From positions 868,001 to 932,000 of the forward strand of contig NZ_CP127390.1 of the NCBI RefSeq assembly GCF_030286045.1: 64,000 nucleotides of DNA, given 5' to 3'. The DNA is from Propionimicrobium sp. PCR01-08-3 (lineage in GTDB: Bacteria > Actinomycetota > Actinomycetes > Propionibacteriales > Propionibacteriaceae). Position 1 is the stretch's first letter, and each line of letters begins with the position of its first letter. Under the pieces are notes generated by a model. It ran no database searches. It had not been told where the DNA came from and saw only the letters and a program-made list of their open reading frames with translations. The translations under genes and the position numbers were made by a program. Shown piece after piece: positions 42,117-50,810 of the stretch.

Positions 42117-43406
42117 ATGGACGAACAGGCCAAACGCTTTCGGTTGATGAGCACGATCCCTCCGCACAGTTTCCGCCCTTGGCCGTTGCCCACGGCGACC
42201 TCGCCGGTGATCCGGCTCCTGGAAGAGGGGCTGAGCGAGATTCCGGGCGATCAGAAATCGGAACTCGTCGATGAATTCATGAGGACCGGCCTTGCCGACG
42301 GCACCCCTTTGATCGAGTCGTCGGCCGCTCACCCGGAACGCAGTATCGTCACCTTTTGCTACCGCGGGCCTGGCGCAAAGCTGTGCTATCTGGCCGCCAA
42401 CCGGCTCACCGATCACCTCGATCCTGCCGACACCCTGATGCGCCGGATCGACAGTACCGACCTCGCCTACCTGAGTGTCGAGATGCCGAACGATTGGATC
42501 GCCGGCTACCAATTCATCACGCCGCCCGAACCGTTGCCCACCGCGCCTCTGCATGAGCCGTTCACCGCGCATCAGCTTCGGTCCCTTTCGAAGTCGATTC
42601 GCACCGACCCACTGGCACGCGATCATCTGCCCAACAAGCTGCATCCCGAGCTGCACAGCGTCGTTGCGCTGGCTGCGGCTCCTGCGGTGCCACCGGTCAG
42701 CTCGGCCGAGGCGTGGCAGCGTACCGATCATGCGATTACGGGCCCGGTCAGCGAGTCCCAGCTTCCGGTCACCATCTTCCGGCATCCGCAGGCCGGCGCG
42801 GACGCCCCGATTGTGCTCGTCCTCGACGGGGAAGTCTGGCTTGCCGACACCATCCTCATCGAATCGCTCAACCACGCGATCGACGCCGGTCAGATTCCGC
42901 CGGTTCAGCTGGTGCTGCTGCATTCGGGCGGCCCCGGCGATCGCCAGCTGGACTACGCGTGCGAACTGGACGAGTCGGAGCTGCTGCTCGAACGGGTCGC
43001 CGATGTGGTCGAAGGCAGTTTGGACGCACCGTGGATCATCGCAGGGTCGAGCCTCGGAGGACTGTACGCGATGCTCAGCGCCGTACGGCACCGGGGACCG
43101 GTGGCGGGCGCAGTCGCGCAGTCCCCGTCCTTGTGGTGGCCGACCGATGCGCCCATGGAGCCGGTGGCCGGCCGCTGGTTCACCGAGTTCGCGGACGCCG
43201 ACGGGGCGAGTTCGCCCGTCGTGGTGCAGTGCGGGTTGTTGGAGAACACTCTTGCCGGGGACGTGCTGCATGCCCGGGAGGCTCTCCGCTCGCGTGGCGA
43301 GCTGATCGAGACCCCGGTTGATCTGGTGCGCGGCGGGCACGACATCGTCTGGTGGCGCAGGACTCTTCCGATCGGGTTGATCGCGCAACTGAGCCGTTTC
43401 AAGTAA
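42117..43406 (+). CDS. fes: Enterochelin esterase-type siderophore hydrolase (Fes)
   Basis: This is a 429-residue two-domain esterase. An N-terminal beta-rich Fes domain (about 20-200; FCYRGPGAKLCYLAANRLTD, WIAGYQFITPPEPLP) is followed by an esterase domain (VLVLDGEVWLADTILIESLN). The nucleophile Ser is in IIAGSSLGGLYAM and the His in RGGHDIVWWRR. Such enzymes hydrolyse ferric catecholate trilactones in the cytoplasm to release iron. It stands just upstream of the fepB-D-G-C genes, which it complements. The DtxR/IdeR box lies between it and fepB, so it may be transcribed separately. Confidence 0.88.
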   Translation: MDEQAKRFRLMSTIPPHSFRPWPLPTATSPVIRLLEEGLSEIPGDQKSELVDEFMRTGLADGTPLIESSAAHPERSIVTFCYRGPGAKLCYLAANRLTDHLDPADTLMRRIDSTDLAYLSVEMPNDWIAGYQFITPPEPLPTAPLHEPFTAHQLRSLSKSIRTDPLARDHLPNKLHPELHSVVALAAAPAVPPVSSAEAWQRTDHAITGPVSESQLPVTIFRHPQAGADAPIVLVLDGEVWLADTILIESLNHAIDAGQIPPVQLVLLHSGGPGDRQLDYACELDESELLLERVADVVEGSLDAPWIIAGSSLGGLYAMLSAVRHRGPVAGAVAQSPSLWWPTDAPMEPVAGRWFTEFADADGASSPVVVQCGLLENTLAGDVLHAREALRSRGELIETPVDLVRGGHDIVWWRRTLPIGLIAQLSRFK

Positions 43407-43462
43407 GAGGCTGCGTGGACGGCGTCCTATCGGGGCGACATCGCGTCCCGAGAATGGACGAG

Positions 43463-43494
43463 TTGAGGTGGCTCTTTAGGGCAGGCTAAGCTAA
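43463..43494 (+). promoter_or_regulatory. DtxR/IdeR iron box overlapping the fep operon promoter
   Basis: TTAGGGCAGGCTAAGCTAA (43476-43494) matches the known DtxR/IdeR consensus TTAGGTTAGSCTAACCTAA at 16 of 19 positions. It overlaps a promoter with -35 TTGAGG (43463-43468) and -10 TAAGCT (43487-43492). Binding of the Fe-loaded repressor would block transcription of the siderophore uptake genes when iron is plentiful. Confidence 0.85.
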
Positions 43495-43638
43495 CGTGAG
43501 CTTGGTCCCGCAGATGTCGGGTCCCGTTGGGCAGGCCACTGGTTTGGCTTGAGTCCACCGAACCTCGCCGGACGACGGCGCGCATCGGTGGCTCCTTCCG
43601 GCGGTCCCGCTTCAGAGTCCCTGAAAGGAACTCCCTCT

Positions 43639-44637
43639 ATGACACGCAGCTTTGCCCGTTACGGCGCCGCTTTGCTGGTTGCCGGCTCGCTGATGCTGAC
43701 CGCATGCGGCGGTTCGTCCGGCGACGATGCCGGCGATGAAGCCAGCGCCTCCACCGAGCAGTCGGGCGCGGCGGGCTTCCCGCTGACATTCGAGAACTAC
43801 GACGGCTCCACCACGGAGATTCCCGCCCAACCCGAGCGCATCGTCTCGACCTCGGTCACTCTGACCGGCGGCTTGCTGTCATTCGACGCTCCCGTGGTTG
43901 CCTCTGCCGGAGCCGCCAACGGCACCTTCTTCGCCCAGTGGGCCGGTGTGGCCGAAGAAAAGGGCGTCGAAACATTGTGGGCAGCCGGCAGCCCCGACAT
44001 CGAATCCGTAATCGCTGCCGAACCCGACCTCATCGTGGTGTCCTCATCGGGAGCCGATTCGCTCGAAGACAATCTCTCCGATTTGCAGGCGATCGCACCG
44101 ACCATCGTCGTCGACTATGGCGACGGCACCTGGCAGGACAGCACCGGCAAGCTGGCCGCCGCTGCCGGCATGACCGAACAGGCGGAGGCCACCATCGCCG
44201 GTTTCGAGGCACATGTGCAAGAGGTCGCCGGCGAGATCACCGTTCCCGAAGGATCGGCAAACATCATCTCCTACAACGGTCCCGGTCAGAACAATCAGAT
44301 CGGACGCGAGGTGGGCCCACACGCCCAACTGCTCGAAGAACTCGGCTTCACCATCGAGGACCCGAATCCCGAATGGCACACCCAAGAAGGCGGACTGCGC
44401 AACGACTTCGTGGTGGCGAGCTACGAGAACCTGACCGAGTTGACCGCCGAAACCACCTTCATCCTTTCCCAGGACAACGAGGGGGCGAAGGCATTCCTCG
44501 AGGACGCGAGCCTGGCGAATGTGCCGAGCGTGGCCGACGGCCAGGTCTACGGGCTCGGCAAGAACTCGTTCCGCATCGACTATTACTCCGCGACCGAGAT
44601 CGTGGACAGCATTCTGGAGAACTTCGGAAACGCGTAA
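43639..44637 (+). CDS. fepB: Ferric-enterobactin-type binding lipoprotein FepB
   Basis: This is a 332-residue lipoprotein. The signal peptide ends in the lipobox LMLTAC, so it is anchored on the outer face of the membrane. It is a class III binding protein with the FepB block TEIPAQPERIVSTSVTLTGG, DLIVVSSSGADSLEDNLSDL, IAPTIVVDYGDGTWQDSTGK and RIDYYSATEIVDSILENFG. The similarity to enterobactin-binding FepB is close, so a catecholate siderophore is the likely ligand. GAAAGGAA 8 bases before ATG 43639 supports the start. Two FecCD permeases and an ATPase follow. Confidence 0.92.
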   Translation: MTRSFARYGAALLVAGSLMLTACGGSSGDDAGDEASASTEQSGAAGFPLTFENYDGSTTEIPAQPERIVSTSVTLTGGLLSFDAPVVASAGAANGTFFAQWAGVAEEKGVETLWAAGSPDIESVIAAEPDLIVVSSSGADSLEDNLSDLQAIAPTIVVDYGDGTWQDSTGKLAAAAGMTEQAEATIAGFEAHVQEVAGEITVPEGSANIISYNGPGQNNQIGREVGPHAQLLEELGFTIEDPNPEWHTQEGGLRNDFVVASYENLTELTAETTFILSQDNEGAKAFLEDASLANVPSVADGQVYGLGKNSFRIDYYSATEIVDSILENFGNA

Positions 44638-44641
44638 CCCG

Positions 44642-45679
44642 TTGTCCCGAACAATCACTGCCGACAACCCCGCCCGGCACGCCCCCAGAGGCCGTGCCGG
44701 GTGGCTTGTCATCGCGGCCGTGCTCATCGTCTGTCTGATGCCCGTCTCGGTGATCCTCGGCGAGATTCCGATCACCTTCGGCCAGGTCTGGGACGCCTAC
44801 TTTCACTTCGACCCGTCGGTCACGCAGCAACTCCTGGTACGCAACATCCGCGTTCCCCGAACCATCATCGCGTTGATCGTCGGGGCGGCATTGGGGGCGT
44901 CCGGTGTCGTCATCCAGGCATTGACCCGCAACCCGCTGGCCGAGCCGGGCCTGCTCGGGGTCAACGCGGGAGCCACCTTCGCCGTGGCTTGTGGCATTGC
45001 TATCTTCCGCTTTCAGGCGCTGACCGCCGGTCTGATATTCGGCTTCATCGGCGCCGGTCTGGCCGGAGTCGCGGTCTATCTGCTCGGGGGCATCCGGCAG
45101 GGTGCGGGCCCGGTGAGACTCGTGCTGGCCGGCTCGGCTCTCAGCGTGGTCCTGTTGGCCTGCACCCGGATGCTCATCATCAACTCCGACGAGGAAGTCT
45201 TCGATCGTTTCCGCAGCTGGACGGTGGGTTCGCTGGAGGGCCGAGGCCCCGACCTGCTGCTGCCGACCGGGGGCGCCGTGCTGATCGGATTGCTGATCGC
45301 GATCGCCTTGGCCAATTCGCTGAACGCGAGTGCCCTGGGCGCCGACCTCAGCCGGTCGCTCGGCGCGCATCCCGGCCGGGTGCTCACGATGTCGGCGCTG
45401 GTGGTGATGCTGATGTGCGGCGCGACCACCGCGGCGGTGGGCCCGATCAGTTTTGTCGGCCTGACGGCTCCCCACCTCGGACGACAGATCGTCGGGCTGA
45501 ACCACCGTAAACTCATTCCGGCGTCCGCTCTGATTGCCGCCGCGCTGGTGCTCGCGGCCGATGTCGCCGGACGCCTGGTGGTCTCAAGCGGCGAGATCAG
45601 CGTGGGAATCATGATCGGTTTCATCGGCGCGCCGGTCTTCATCGGCATCGTCCGGCACAGGAAGCTGGCGCAACTGTGA
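44642..45679 (+). CDS. fepD: FecCD-family siderophore permease (FepD-like)
   Basis: This is a permease of about 345 residues with ten membrane segments. It has the FecCD motifs LVRNIRVPRTIIALIVGAAL, GVVIQALTRNPLAEPGLLGV (the typical QALTRNPLAEP) and VVMLMCGATTAAVGPISFVG ending LTAPHLGRQIVGLNHR. The start is probably TTG 44642, five bases after the fepB stop, since upstream in-frame codons overlap fepB. It forms the membrane channel with the next gene and overlaps it by 4 bases. Confidence 0.9.
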   Translation: MSRTITADNPARHAPRGRAGWLVIAAVLIVCLMPVSVILGEIPITFGQVWDAYFHFDPSVTQQLLVRNIRVPRTIIALIVGAALGASGVVIQALTRNPLAEPGLLGVNAGATFAVACGIAIFRFQALTAGLIFGFIGAGLAGVAVYLLGGIRQGAGPVRLVLAGSALSVVLLACTRMLIINSDEEVFDRFRSWTVGSLEGRGPDLLLPTGGAVLIGLLIAIALANSLNASALGADLSRSLGAHPGRVLTMSALVVMLMCGATTAAVGPISFVGLTAPHLGRQIVGLNHRKLIPASALIAAALVLAADVAGRLVVSSGEISVGIMIGFIGAPVFIGIVRHRKLAQL

Positions 45680-46872
45680 ATCGCATCACCCGCTCCCCGG
45701 CTTCGGCCGATAACTCGCCCGGCACTCCAAAATGCCCCGCGACGGACTCCGGCGAATCCTCCCGTACCTTCGAGAAAACTCCGGGCCCCGCTGGGCAGTC
45801 CGCGTCCACCCCCGGCCAAACCGTGCCGCATGGCGACCGGTCCGTGGTCGTCAGCGGGCATGTGCTGCGTCGTCCGGGTTTCTCGGTACTCATCCGCCCG
45901 CGGACGCTCATCGTCGCCGCAATTCTGCTGGTGCTGGCGCTCGTCTTCGCCTTCATCGGGCTCAACCAGGGGAAGGTGACGATCCCGCTCGCGGACGTCT
46001 GGCCTGCCGCGTTCGGACAGGGCGAGAAGAAATACGTGCTCGCCATGGGGCTACGGCTGCCCCGTATCGCCGCAGCACTGACGGCGGGCGCGGCACTGGG
46101 CATCTCCGGCGCGGTCTTTCAGTCCGTCACCGGCAACGCGCTTGGCTCGCCCGACGTGATCGGACTGACCACCGGAGCAGCAACCGGGGCCATCACCCAG
46201 ATCGTGCTATTCGATGCCGGCCCGGTCCAGGTCATGCTCGCCGCGCTCGTCGGCGGTCTGGGTGCGGCCGTGGTCATCTACCTGCTGAGCCTCAAGGGCG
46301 GCGTCACGGGCGGATACCGGCTCGTCCTCATCGGGCTGGGCATGGGCGCATTGCTCGGCTCGTACAACAGCCTGCTGATGGTGCGCGGCGAGGTCGAGGA
46401 GGCCGTTGCTGCCAATATCTGGGTGGCAGGCTCGCTGGAGGGACGCCAGTGGCCGCAGGTGCTGCCGGCGTTGATCGGCACTCTGGTTGTCGTCCCGGTG
46501 ACGATCTGGTTGGCCCGCCGTGCCACGTTGCTGGAGATGGGGGACGACATCGCCAGCCAGCTGGGGGTCCGTGCAGAGCCGACCAGACGTTGGCTGATCT
46601 TCTGCGGGGTTGCGCTGGCAGGCCTGGCGACCGCTGCGGTGGGCCCGATTGCGTTCATCGCATTGTCGGCGCCACAGATCGCCAAACGCCTCACCGGCGC
46701 GAAGGGGCTCAGCATCGTCCCTGCCGGTCTGATGGGTTCGTGCCTGTTGCTGGGTGCCGATGTGGGCAGCCATGCGATTCCCACCGTGACCTCACTGCCG
46801 ATCGGCCAGGTGACCGGCCTGATCGGCGGCATCTATCTGGCGTGGCTGCTCACCCGGAGCAAGCAGATCTGA
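45676..46872 (+). CDS. fepG: FecCD-family siderophore permease (FepG-like)
   Basis: This is a 398-residue second permease half. An unusual 65-residue Ser/Thr/Pro-rich N-terminal tail (RSPASADNSPGTPKC...) precedes the first helix. Motifs are LRLPRIAAALTAGAALGISG, AVFQSVTGNALGSPDVIGLT and ATAAVGPIAFIALSAPQIAK. The GTGA overlap with fepD (45676-45679) couples translation. A later start inside the tail is possible. It is the partner of FepD in a heterodimeric channel. Confidence 0.9.
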   Translation: MNRITRSPASADNSPGTPKCPATDSGESSRTFEKTPGPAGQSASTPGQTVPHGDRSVVVSGHVLRRPGFSVLIRPRTLIVAAILLVLALVFAFIGLNQGKVTIPLADVWPAAFGQGEKKYVLAMGLRLPRIAAALTAGAALGISGAVFQSVTGNALGSPDVIGLTTGAATGAITQIVLFDAGPVQVMLAALVGGLGAAVVIYLLSLKGGVTGGYRLVLIGLGMGALLGSYNSLLMVRGEVEEAVAANIWVAGSLEGRQWPQVLPALIGTLVVVPVTIWLARRATLLEMGDDIASQLGVRAEPTRRWLIFCGVALAGLATAAVGPIAFIALSAPQIAKRLTGAKGLSIVPAGLMGSCLLLGADVGSHAIPTVTSLPIGQVTGLIGGIYLAWLLTRSKQI

Positions 46873-46891
46873 ATCTCACCGGAAGGACGAC

Positions 46892-47743
46892 ATGGGCGAG
46901 AGCGTGGAACCACATATTCACGGCCGGGGGCTGACCCTGGCCTATGACGAAAGAGTGGTGTCGAACGACCTGACCGTCGAGATCCCGCACGGCGAGGTGA
47001 CCATCATCGTGGGCCCCAACGCCTGCGGAAAGTCGACTCTGCTACGGGCGATGTCGCGTCTGCTGGTCCCCAAACAGGGGGCCGTGATGCTCGATGGCAA
47101 GGCTGTCAACACGCTGGGTGTCAAAGACTTCGCGCGCAGGCTGGGGCTCTTACCGCAGCAGTCGCACGCCCCCTACGGCATCACCGTCGGTGATCTGGCG
47201 GCGCGTGGCCGGTATCCACACCAAAAGCTGCTGCAGCAGTGGTCATACGACGACGAGGCCGCCGTGCGTCATGCGCTCGAAGCATGCGGGGTGCTCGAAC
47301 TGGCGGATCGTCCGGTGGAGGAACTCTCGGGTGGCCAGCGCCAGCGGGTGTGGATCGCCCTGCTGTTGGCCCAGGATCCGCCGACGATGCTGCTGGACGA
47401 GCCCACGACCTATCTCGACATCGCCAACCAGCTCGAAGTTCTGGAGTTGGTGCGGCAGCTCAATCAAGACAAGCATCGGACCATGGTCCTGGTGCTGCAC
47501 GATCTGATGTTGGCTGCCCGCTATGCCGATCACATGATCGTGATGGCTGACGGCAAGATCGTGGCGACCGGCGAAGTCAGCGAGGTCCTCACCGAAGACC
47601 TGCTGGCCGATGTCTTCAAGATCCGGGCGCAGATCAGCACCGACCCGGCGACCGGGCGTCCGCTGGTGATTCCGTTGTCGTCGCTGCGCCCGCAACACAC
47701 CTTCCAGCCTGTCGGTTCAAACGAGGCGTCAGTCAGGCGATGA
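46892..47743 (+). CDS. fepC: Siderophore ABC transporter ATPase FepC
   Basis: This is a 283-residue ATPase. It carries Walker A IVGPNACGKSTLL, the Q-loop in LLPQQSHAPYGITVGDL, signature VEELSGGQRQRVWIALLLAQ, Walker B TMLLDEPTTYLD and the switch His in LVLHDLMLAARYADH. This is the FecE/FepC group pattern and the fourth gene of the fep operon. It begins 20 bases after fepG with a ribosome site (AAGGACGAC). Its 3' end overlaps the convergent HAD phosphatase gene by 11 bases. Confidence 0.93.
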   Translation: MGESVEPHIHGRGLTLAYDERVVSNDLTVEIPHGEVTIIVGPNACGKSTLLRAMSRLLVPKQGAVMLDGKAVNTLGVKDFARRLGLLPQQSHAPYGITVGDLAARGRYPHQKLLQQWSYDDEAAVRHALEACGVLELADRPVEELSGGQRQRVWIALLLAQDPPTMLLDEPTTYLDIANQLEVLELVRQLNQDKHRTMVLVLHDLMLAARYADHMIVMADGKIVATGEVSEVLTEDLLADVFKIRAQISTDPATGRPLVIPLSSLRPQHTFQPVGSNEASVRR

Positions 47744-48551
47744 GGGGGAGCACCCCGCCGATTCCCTCGTGAATGGCGACCGGGCGGAAGGGATACATGT
47801 TCACCTCGTCCAGTGTCGTGGAGCCCGATAGCACCAGGTGAGTCTGAAGACCGGCCTCCAACCCGGAGCGCATGTCGGTGTCCATCCGGTCGCCGACGAA
47901 AGCGGTGGTCTCGGAATGCGCGCCGATGCGGTTCAGGCCGGCGCGGATCATGATCGGGTTCGGCTTGCCGACGAAGTACGGCTTGCGGTTGGTCGCCTTG
48001 GTGATCAGCGCCGCCACCGCGCCGGTGGCGGGCAAGGTTCCTTCGGGGGAGGGGCCCGACACATCGGGATTGGTGGCGATGAACTTGGCGCCTGCCTGAA
48101 TCAAGCGGATGGCCTGAGTGATGGCTGAGAAGGAGTAATTGCGGGTCTCGCCCAACACCACGAACTCCGGGCTCGTGTCGGTCATGACGAACCCCTGCTG
48201 ATGCAAGGCGGTGGTGAGACCGGCCTCGCCGATCACATAGGCGCTGCCGCCTTCGCTTTGTGAGGCGAGGAAGTCGGCGGTGGCGACGGCGCTGGTCCAG
48301 ATGCGGTCTTCGGGAATATTGAGTCCCGAGCCGGCTAGTCTGGCCGACAGGTCACGGCGGGTGAAAATGGAGTTGTTCGTCAGCACCAAGTATGGCGTCC
48401 CGGACTTCTCCAACGCAGCGATGAACTCGGCAGCACCCGGCAGCATCAGGCTTTCGCGAATCAGCACGCCGTCCATATCGCACAGCCACGCCTGCGGACG
48501 AGGTAGCTCGGCCAATTCGTCGGGCGTGGTGATGCTGATGTCGTAGCTCAT
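47733..48551 (-). CDS. HAD-IIA (NagD-like) sugar phosphatase
   Basis: This is a 272-residue HAD phosphatase. Motif I is WLCDMDGVLIRES (nucleophile and acid Asp), motif II is LVLTNNSIFTRRDL, motif III Lys is in KPNPIMIRAGLNRIG and motif IV is TAFVGDRMDTDMRSGLEAGL. The cap type matches NagD/4-nitrophenyl-phosphatase-like enzymes that act on nucleoside or sugar phosphates. The start is ATG 48551, giving MSYDISITTPDELAEL. It is a single gene convergent with fepC. Confidence 0.9.
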   Translation of the reverse strand: MSYDISITTPDELAELPRPQAWLCDMDGVLIRESLMLPGAAEFIAALEKSGTPYLVLTNNSIFTRRDLSARLAGSGLNIPEDRIWTSAVATADFLASQSEGGSAYVIGEAGLTTALHQQGFVMTDTSPEFVVLGETRNYSFSAITQAIRLIQAGAKFIATNPDVSGPSPEGTLPATGAVAALITKATNRKPYFVGKPNPIMIRAGLNRIGAHSETTAFVGDRMDTDMRSGLEAGLQTHLVLSGSTTLDEVNMYPFRPVAIHEGIGGVLPLIA

Positions 48552-48684
48552 GCGGTTCCTTCCAGGTGGGTCGCCAGGATCATCGCGGTCATCGATCGAG
48601 ATGCTGTCACTGGTCACTCCAAGTGTGCAGCATCGTGGTAACGGACGCGTGAACGGACCGGCGATGAGATGCCGAACTGTGGTA

Positions 48685-49482
48685 TCAGCCCTTCACGGCG
48701 AGCATGGTGACGTTGTCTCCGCTGGTTTGGCTCAGAACTATCTGGGTGTCTCCGCGTTCCTTGACGATCTGAATGACTCCGGTGATCGATTCGCCCTCGG
48801 TCAAGATTCCCTCGGACAATCCGTCAGAGCCCGGGCCGGCAGTCATCACATCGATATCTCCCGAAGCCATGTCCATGGCCAAGAATCGATACTTCAACTG
48901 TCCGGCATCAAGCTGCACCGTCACGTTCACCGACAGTGTCGAGCCATCCCACGATGAATCGTTCACCGTGAAGGTGCCTGACATGCCGTTGGAACCAAAC
49001 GGAGTGGAGTTCGCGAATTCTCCGCTGGGCGGAACGCTGGGAGCCGTCCTGCTGATGGTCGGCGTCGGAGCGGGGCCCTCCTCGGGATCAGAGTCCGGAC
49101 GCGAGGCCAGCCACCACAAACCCAGAAACGCGACAACAGCGGCGACTGCGAGCAGTATCGGCAGCAAACGGTTGCGGCGCGGCGCGAACTGCTGAACCGA
49201 GATCGAAGGCTCTCGCGTGTCGGCTGGACGCCCTGGTTCCTGGGACGAGGCCTGCCGGGTCGAGTCCTGCGGCAGCGGTTGGGTCGAGTCCTGCGGCAGC
49301 GGTTGGGTCGAGGGGGCCCCTGGACGTGTATCGGCGTTGGTCTGATTCCACGAGCCGGTGTTTTGTCGCCAGGCGGAATTGCCCTGGCTCCATGCGGAAT
49401 TCTCCTTTTGAGTCCACGCCGAGTGTCCTTGCGAACCGCCGCGCTGGTCCGGGCTGTTGGGCGACTGTGATGGTGTGCTCAT
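48685..49482 (-). CDS. Membrane-anchored protein with repetitive N terminus
   Basis: This 265-residue protein has a cytosolic low-complexity N terminus with SAW-Q repeats (SAWTQKENSAWSQGNSAWRQ) and a tandem STQPLPQD repeat. One membrane helix follows (LLPILLAVAAVVAFLGLWWL, about 102-123), then an extracellular domain of about 130 residues (FANSTPFGSNGMSGTFTVND, TVQLDAGQLKYRFLAMDMAS). I know no family for the outer domain; its strands suggest a small beta fold. The single-helix type-II layout resembles actinobacterial DUF4352-like proteins, but the match is not firm. Confidence 0.7.
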   Translation of the reverse strand: MSTPSQSPNSPDQRGGSQGHSAWTQKENSAWSQGNSAWRQNTGSWNQTNADTRPGAPSTQPLPQDSTQPLPQDSTRQASSQEPGRPADTREPSISVQQFAPRRNRLLPILLAVAAVVAFLGLWWLASRPDSDPEEGPAPTPTISRTAPSVPPSGEFANSTPFGSNGMSGTFTVNDSSWDGSTLSVNVTVQLDAGQLKYRFLAMDMASGDIDVMTAGPGSDGLSEGILTEGESITGVIQIVKERGDTQIVLSQTSGDNVTMLAVKG

Positions 49483-49542
49483 GGTGCCTTCCAGAGTAAC
49501 CCCTTGCCACTTGGTGCCCCAGATCTCACGAAGGCAGCCAAA

Positions 49543-49601
49543 TTATCCACAGCTGAGCACGATTTTGAACGATTTCGTTCTCATTTAACAATCTTTGGGG
49601 C
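49543..49601 (+). promoter_or_regulatory. Conserved promoter element of the DUF4192 gene (shared with comEA)
   Basis: Three blocks are TTATCCACAGCT (49543-49554, DnaA-box-like TTATCCACA), TTTTGAACGAT (49563-49573, containing -35-like TTGAAC) and TTTAACAATCTTTGGGGC (49584-49601, containing -10-like TAACAAT). The same blocks with identical spacing precede comEA at 54411-54469. The start codon follows the last block directly, so the mRNA is probably leaderless. Confidence 0.75.
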
Positions 49602-50735
49602 ATGAGACGAACAGAACCGGATGGTATCGCCGCGTTGGCGAACGATCCTCAGCGAGCGGCCGACCGTATGGGTGAGACGAACGCTCCCGTCAGAATCAAG
49701 AACGACGCCGACATCGTCGCCGTGATTCCCTATCTGCTCGGATTTCAGCCGGCCGATTCGGTGGTCGGCATGGTGTTCGCCGATAGGAAGCTGATCACCA
49801 CGGTGAGGTTCCCGATCGAAATGGGAGACTCCCCGGCGGCGCTGGCCGCCCGGCTCGGCGTGATCTGCCGTCAGTTCCCTGAGGCCGGGTGGATTCTGGC
49901 GGGTTACAGCCCGGACCGTCGCCGTGCCGCCCAGCTGATCGAGCACATGACGGCTGGCATCGGCGAGCAGTACGTCCTGGAGTCCATCTATGTGAACGGC
50001 GGGCGGTATTGGTCGCTTTCGTGCAAGGTGCCTGGCTGCTGTCCCGCCGAAGGCCGCCTGATCGATACGGGCGCGTCTCCGGTGTCGGCCAGGGCCGTGC
50101 TTGCCGGAATGCAGGTGCTGGAATCACGGGCGCAACTGGACGAATCGATCCGTCCTCCACGCGGTTGGGCGGCCCGTGCGGCCATCAATCGGATGGCGGA
50201 TGCGCGAGCGTCCATCTGCCATCTCGACCTCGTACAGATAGAGGAGACGTTCGAGAAACGCGTCCGGGAAGGACTGGCCGACCCTGCCCAGGTCAGCGGC
50301 GACGATGCGGCCATGCTCGCCGCGATGGCCTATTATCCGACGGCGCGCGACCGGGCACTCTCGCTGCTGACCCGCCACGACGCCGAACGTCATGTCGACC
50401 TCTGGCAGGTGGTCGCGAGACTCACGCCTCGTGATTCGCAACCGCCGGTCCTCGGCCTGCTCGGCTTGGCAGCCTGGGTGAGCGGAAACGGTGCCTTACA
50501 GGTGGTATGCGTGGAGCGCGCTGAGAAGGTCGCTCCGAATCATCCGCTGGTGCGCCTGGTCGCCGATATCAACGCGGCGGCAGCGCCGCCATCGGTCTGG
50601 GATCAATTGCGGATCGACCTTTTCGGGGAGGAAGAAGATGACGAGCGCTCCGAGACGCCTGCCGACGCCGGTGGCTTCTCGAATGGTCGGCAACATGATC
50701 AGATCGCCGACCTGGGAAACGACCCGCCGCGGTAA
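49602..50735 (+). CDS. DUF4192 protein
   Basis: This is a 377-residue actinobacterial DUF4192 protein. It has the typical start APVRIKNDADIVAVIPYLLG, FQPADSVVGMVFADRKLITT, YWSLSCKVPGCCPAEG and LGLAAWVSGNGALQVVCVER, then an acidic tail. The family's role is unknown. ATG 49602 stands immediately after the conserved promoter block with no ribosome site, consistent with a leaderless message. The shared promoter with comEA suggests a link to DNA uptake or to a common regulator. Confidence 0.88.
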   Translation: MRRTEPDGIAALANDPQRAADRMGETNAPVRIKNDADIVAVIPYLLGFQPADSVVGMVFADRKLITTVRFPIEMGDSPAALAARLGVICRQFPEAGWILAGYSPDRRRAAQLIEHMTAGIGEQYVLESIYVNGGRYWSLSCKVPGCCPAEGRLIDTGASPVSARAVLAGMQVLESRAQLDESIRPPRGWAARAAINRMADARASICHLDLVQIEETFEKRVREGLADPAQVSGDDAAMLAAMAYYPTARDRALSLLTRHDAERHVDLWQVVARLTPRDSQPPVLGLLGLAAWVSGNGALQVVCVERAEKVAPNHPLVRLVADINAAAAPPSVWDQLRIDLFGEEEDDERSETPADAGGFSNGRQHDQIADLGNDPPR

Positions 50736-50810
50736 TGACCGGACCCGCTACGGCAATGACCGACCCGCTACGGTGACGGAGCGGCACACGGCATCGTTCT
50801 TCAGAGGTTG

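Noticed and set aside
41775-43388. 537-codon minus-strand open frame
   Set aside because: It is antisense to fes and the end of the ProA-like gene; its composition is typical of a GC-rich shadow.
49543-49554. DnaA-box-like TTATCCACA as a replication origin
   Set aside because: Only isolated single copies occur (here and, with one change, at 54411), with no cluster, no AT-rich unwinding region and no dnaA/dnaN genes. A promoter element is more likely.
49563-49581. Possible LexA (SOS) box GAAC-GATTTC-GTTC in the DUF4192 promoter
   Set aside because: The half-sites are separated by 6 bases instead of 4, and the second half-site is absent in the otherwise conserved comEA element.
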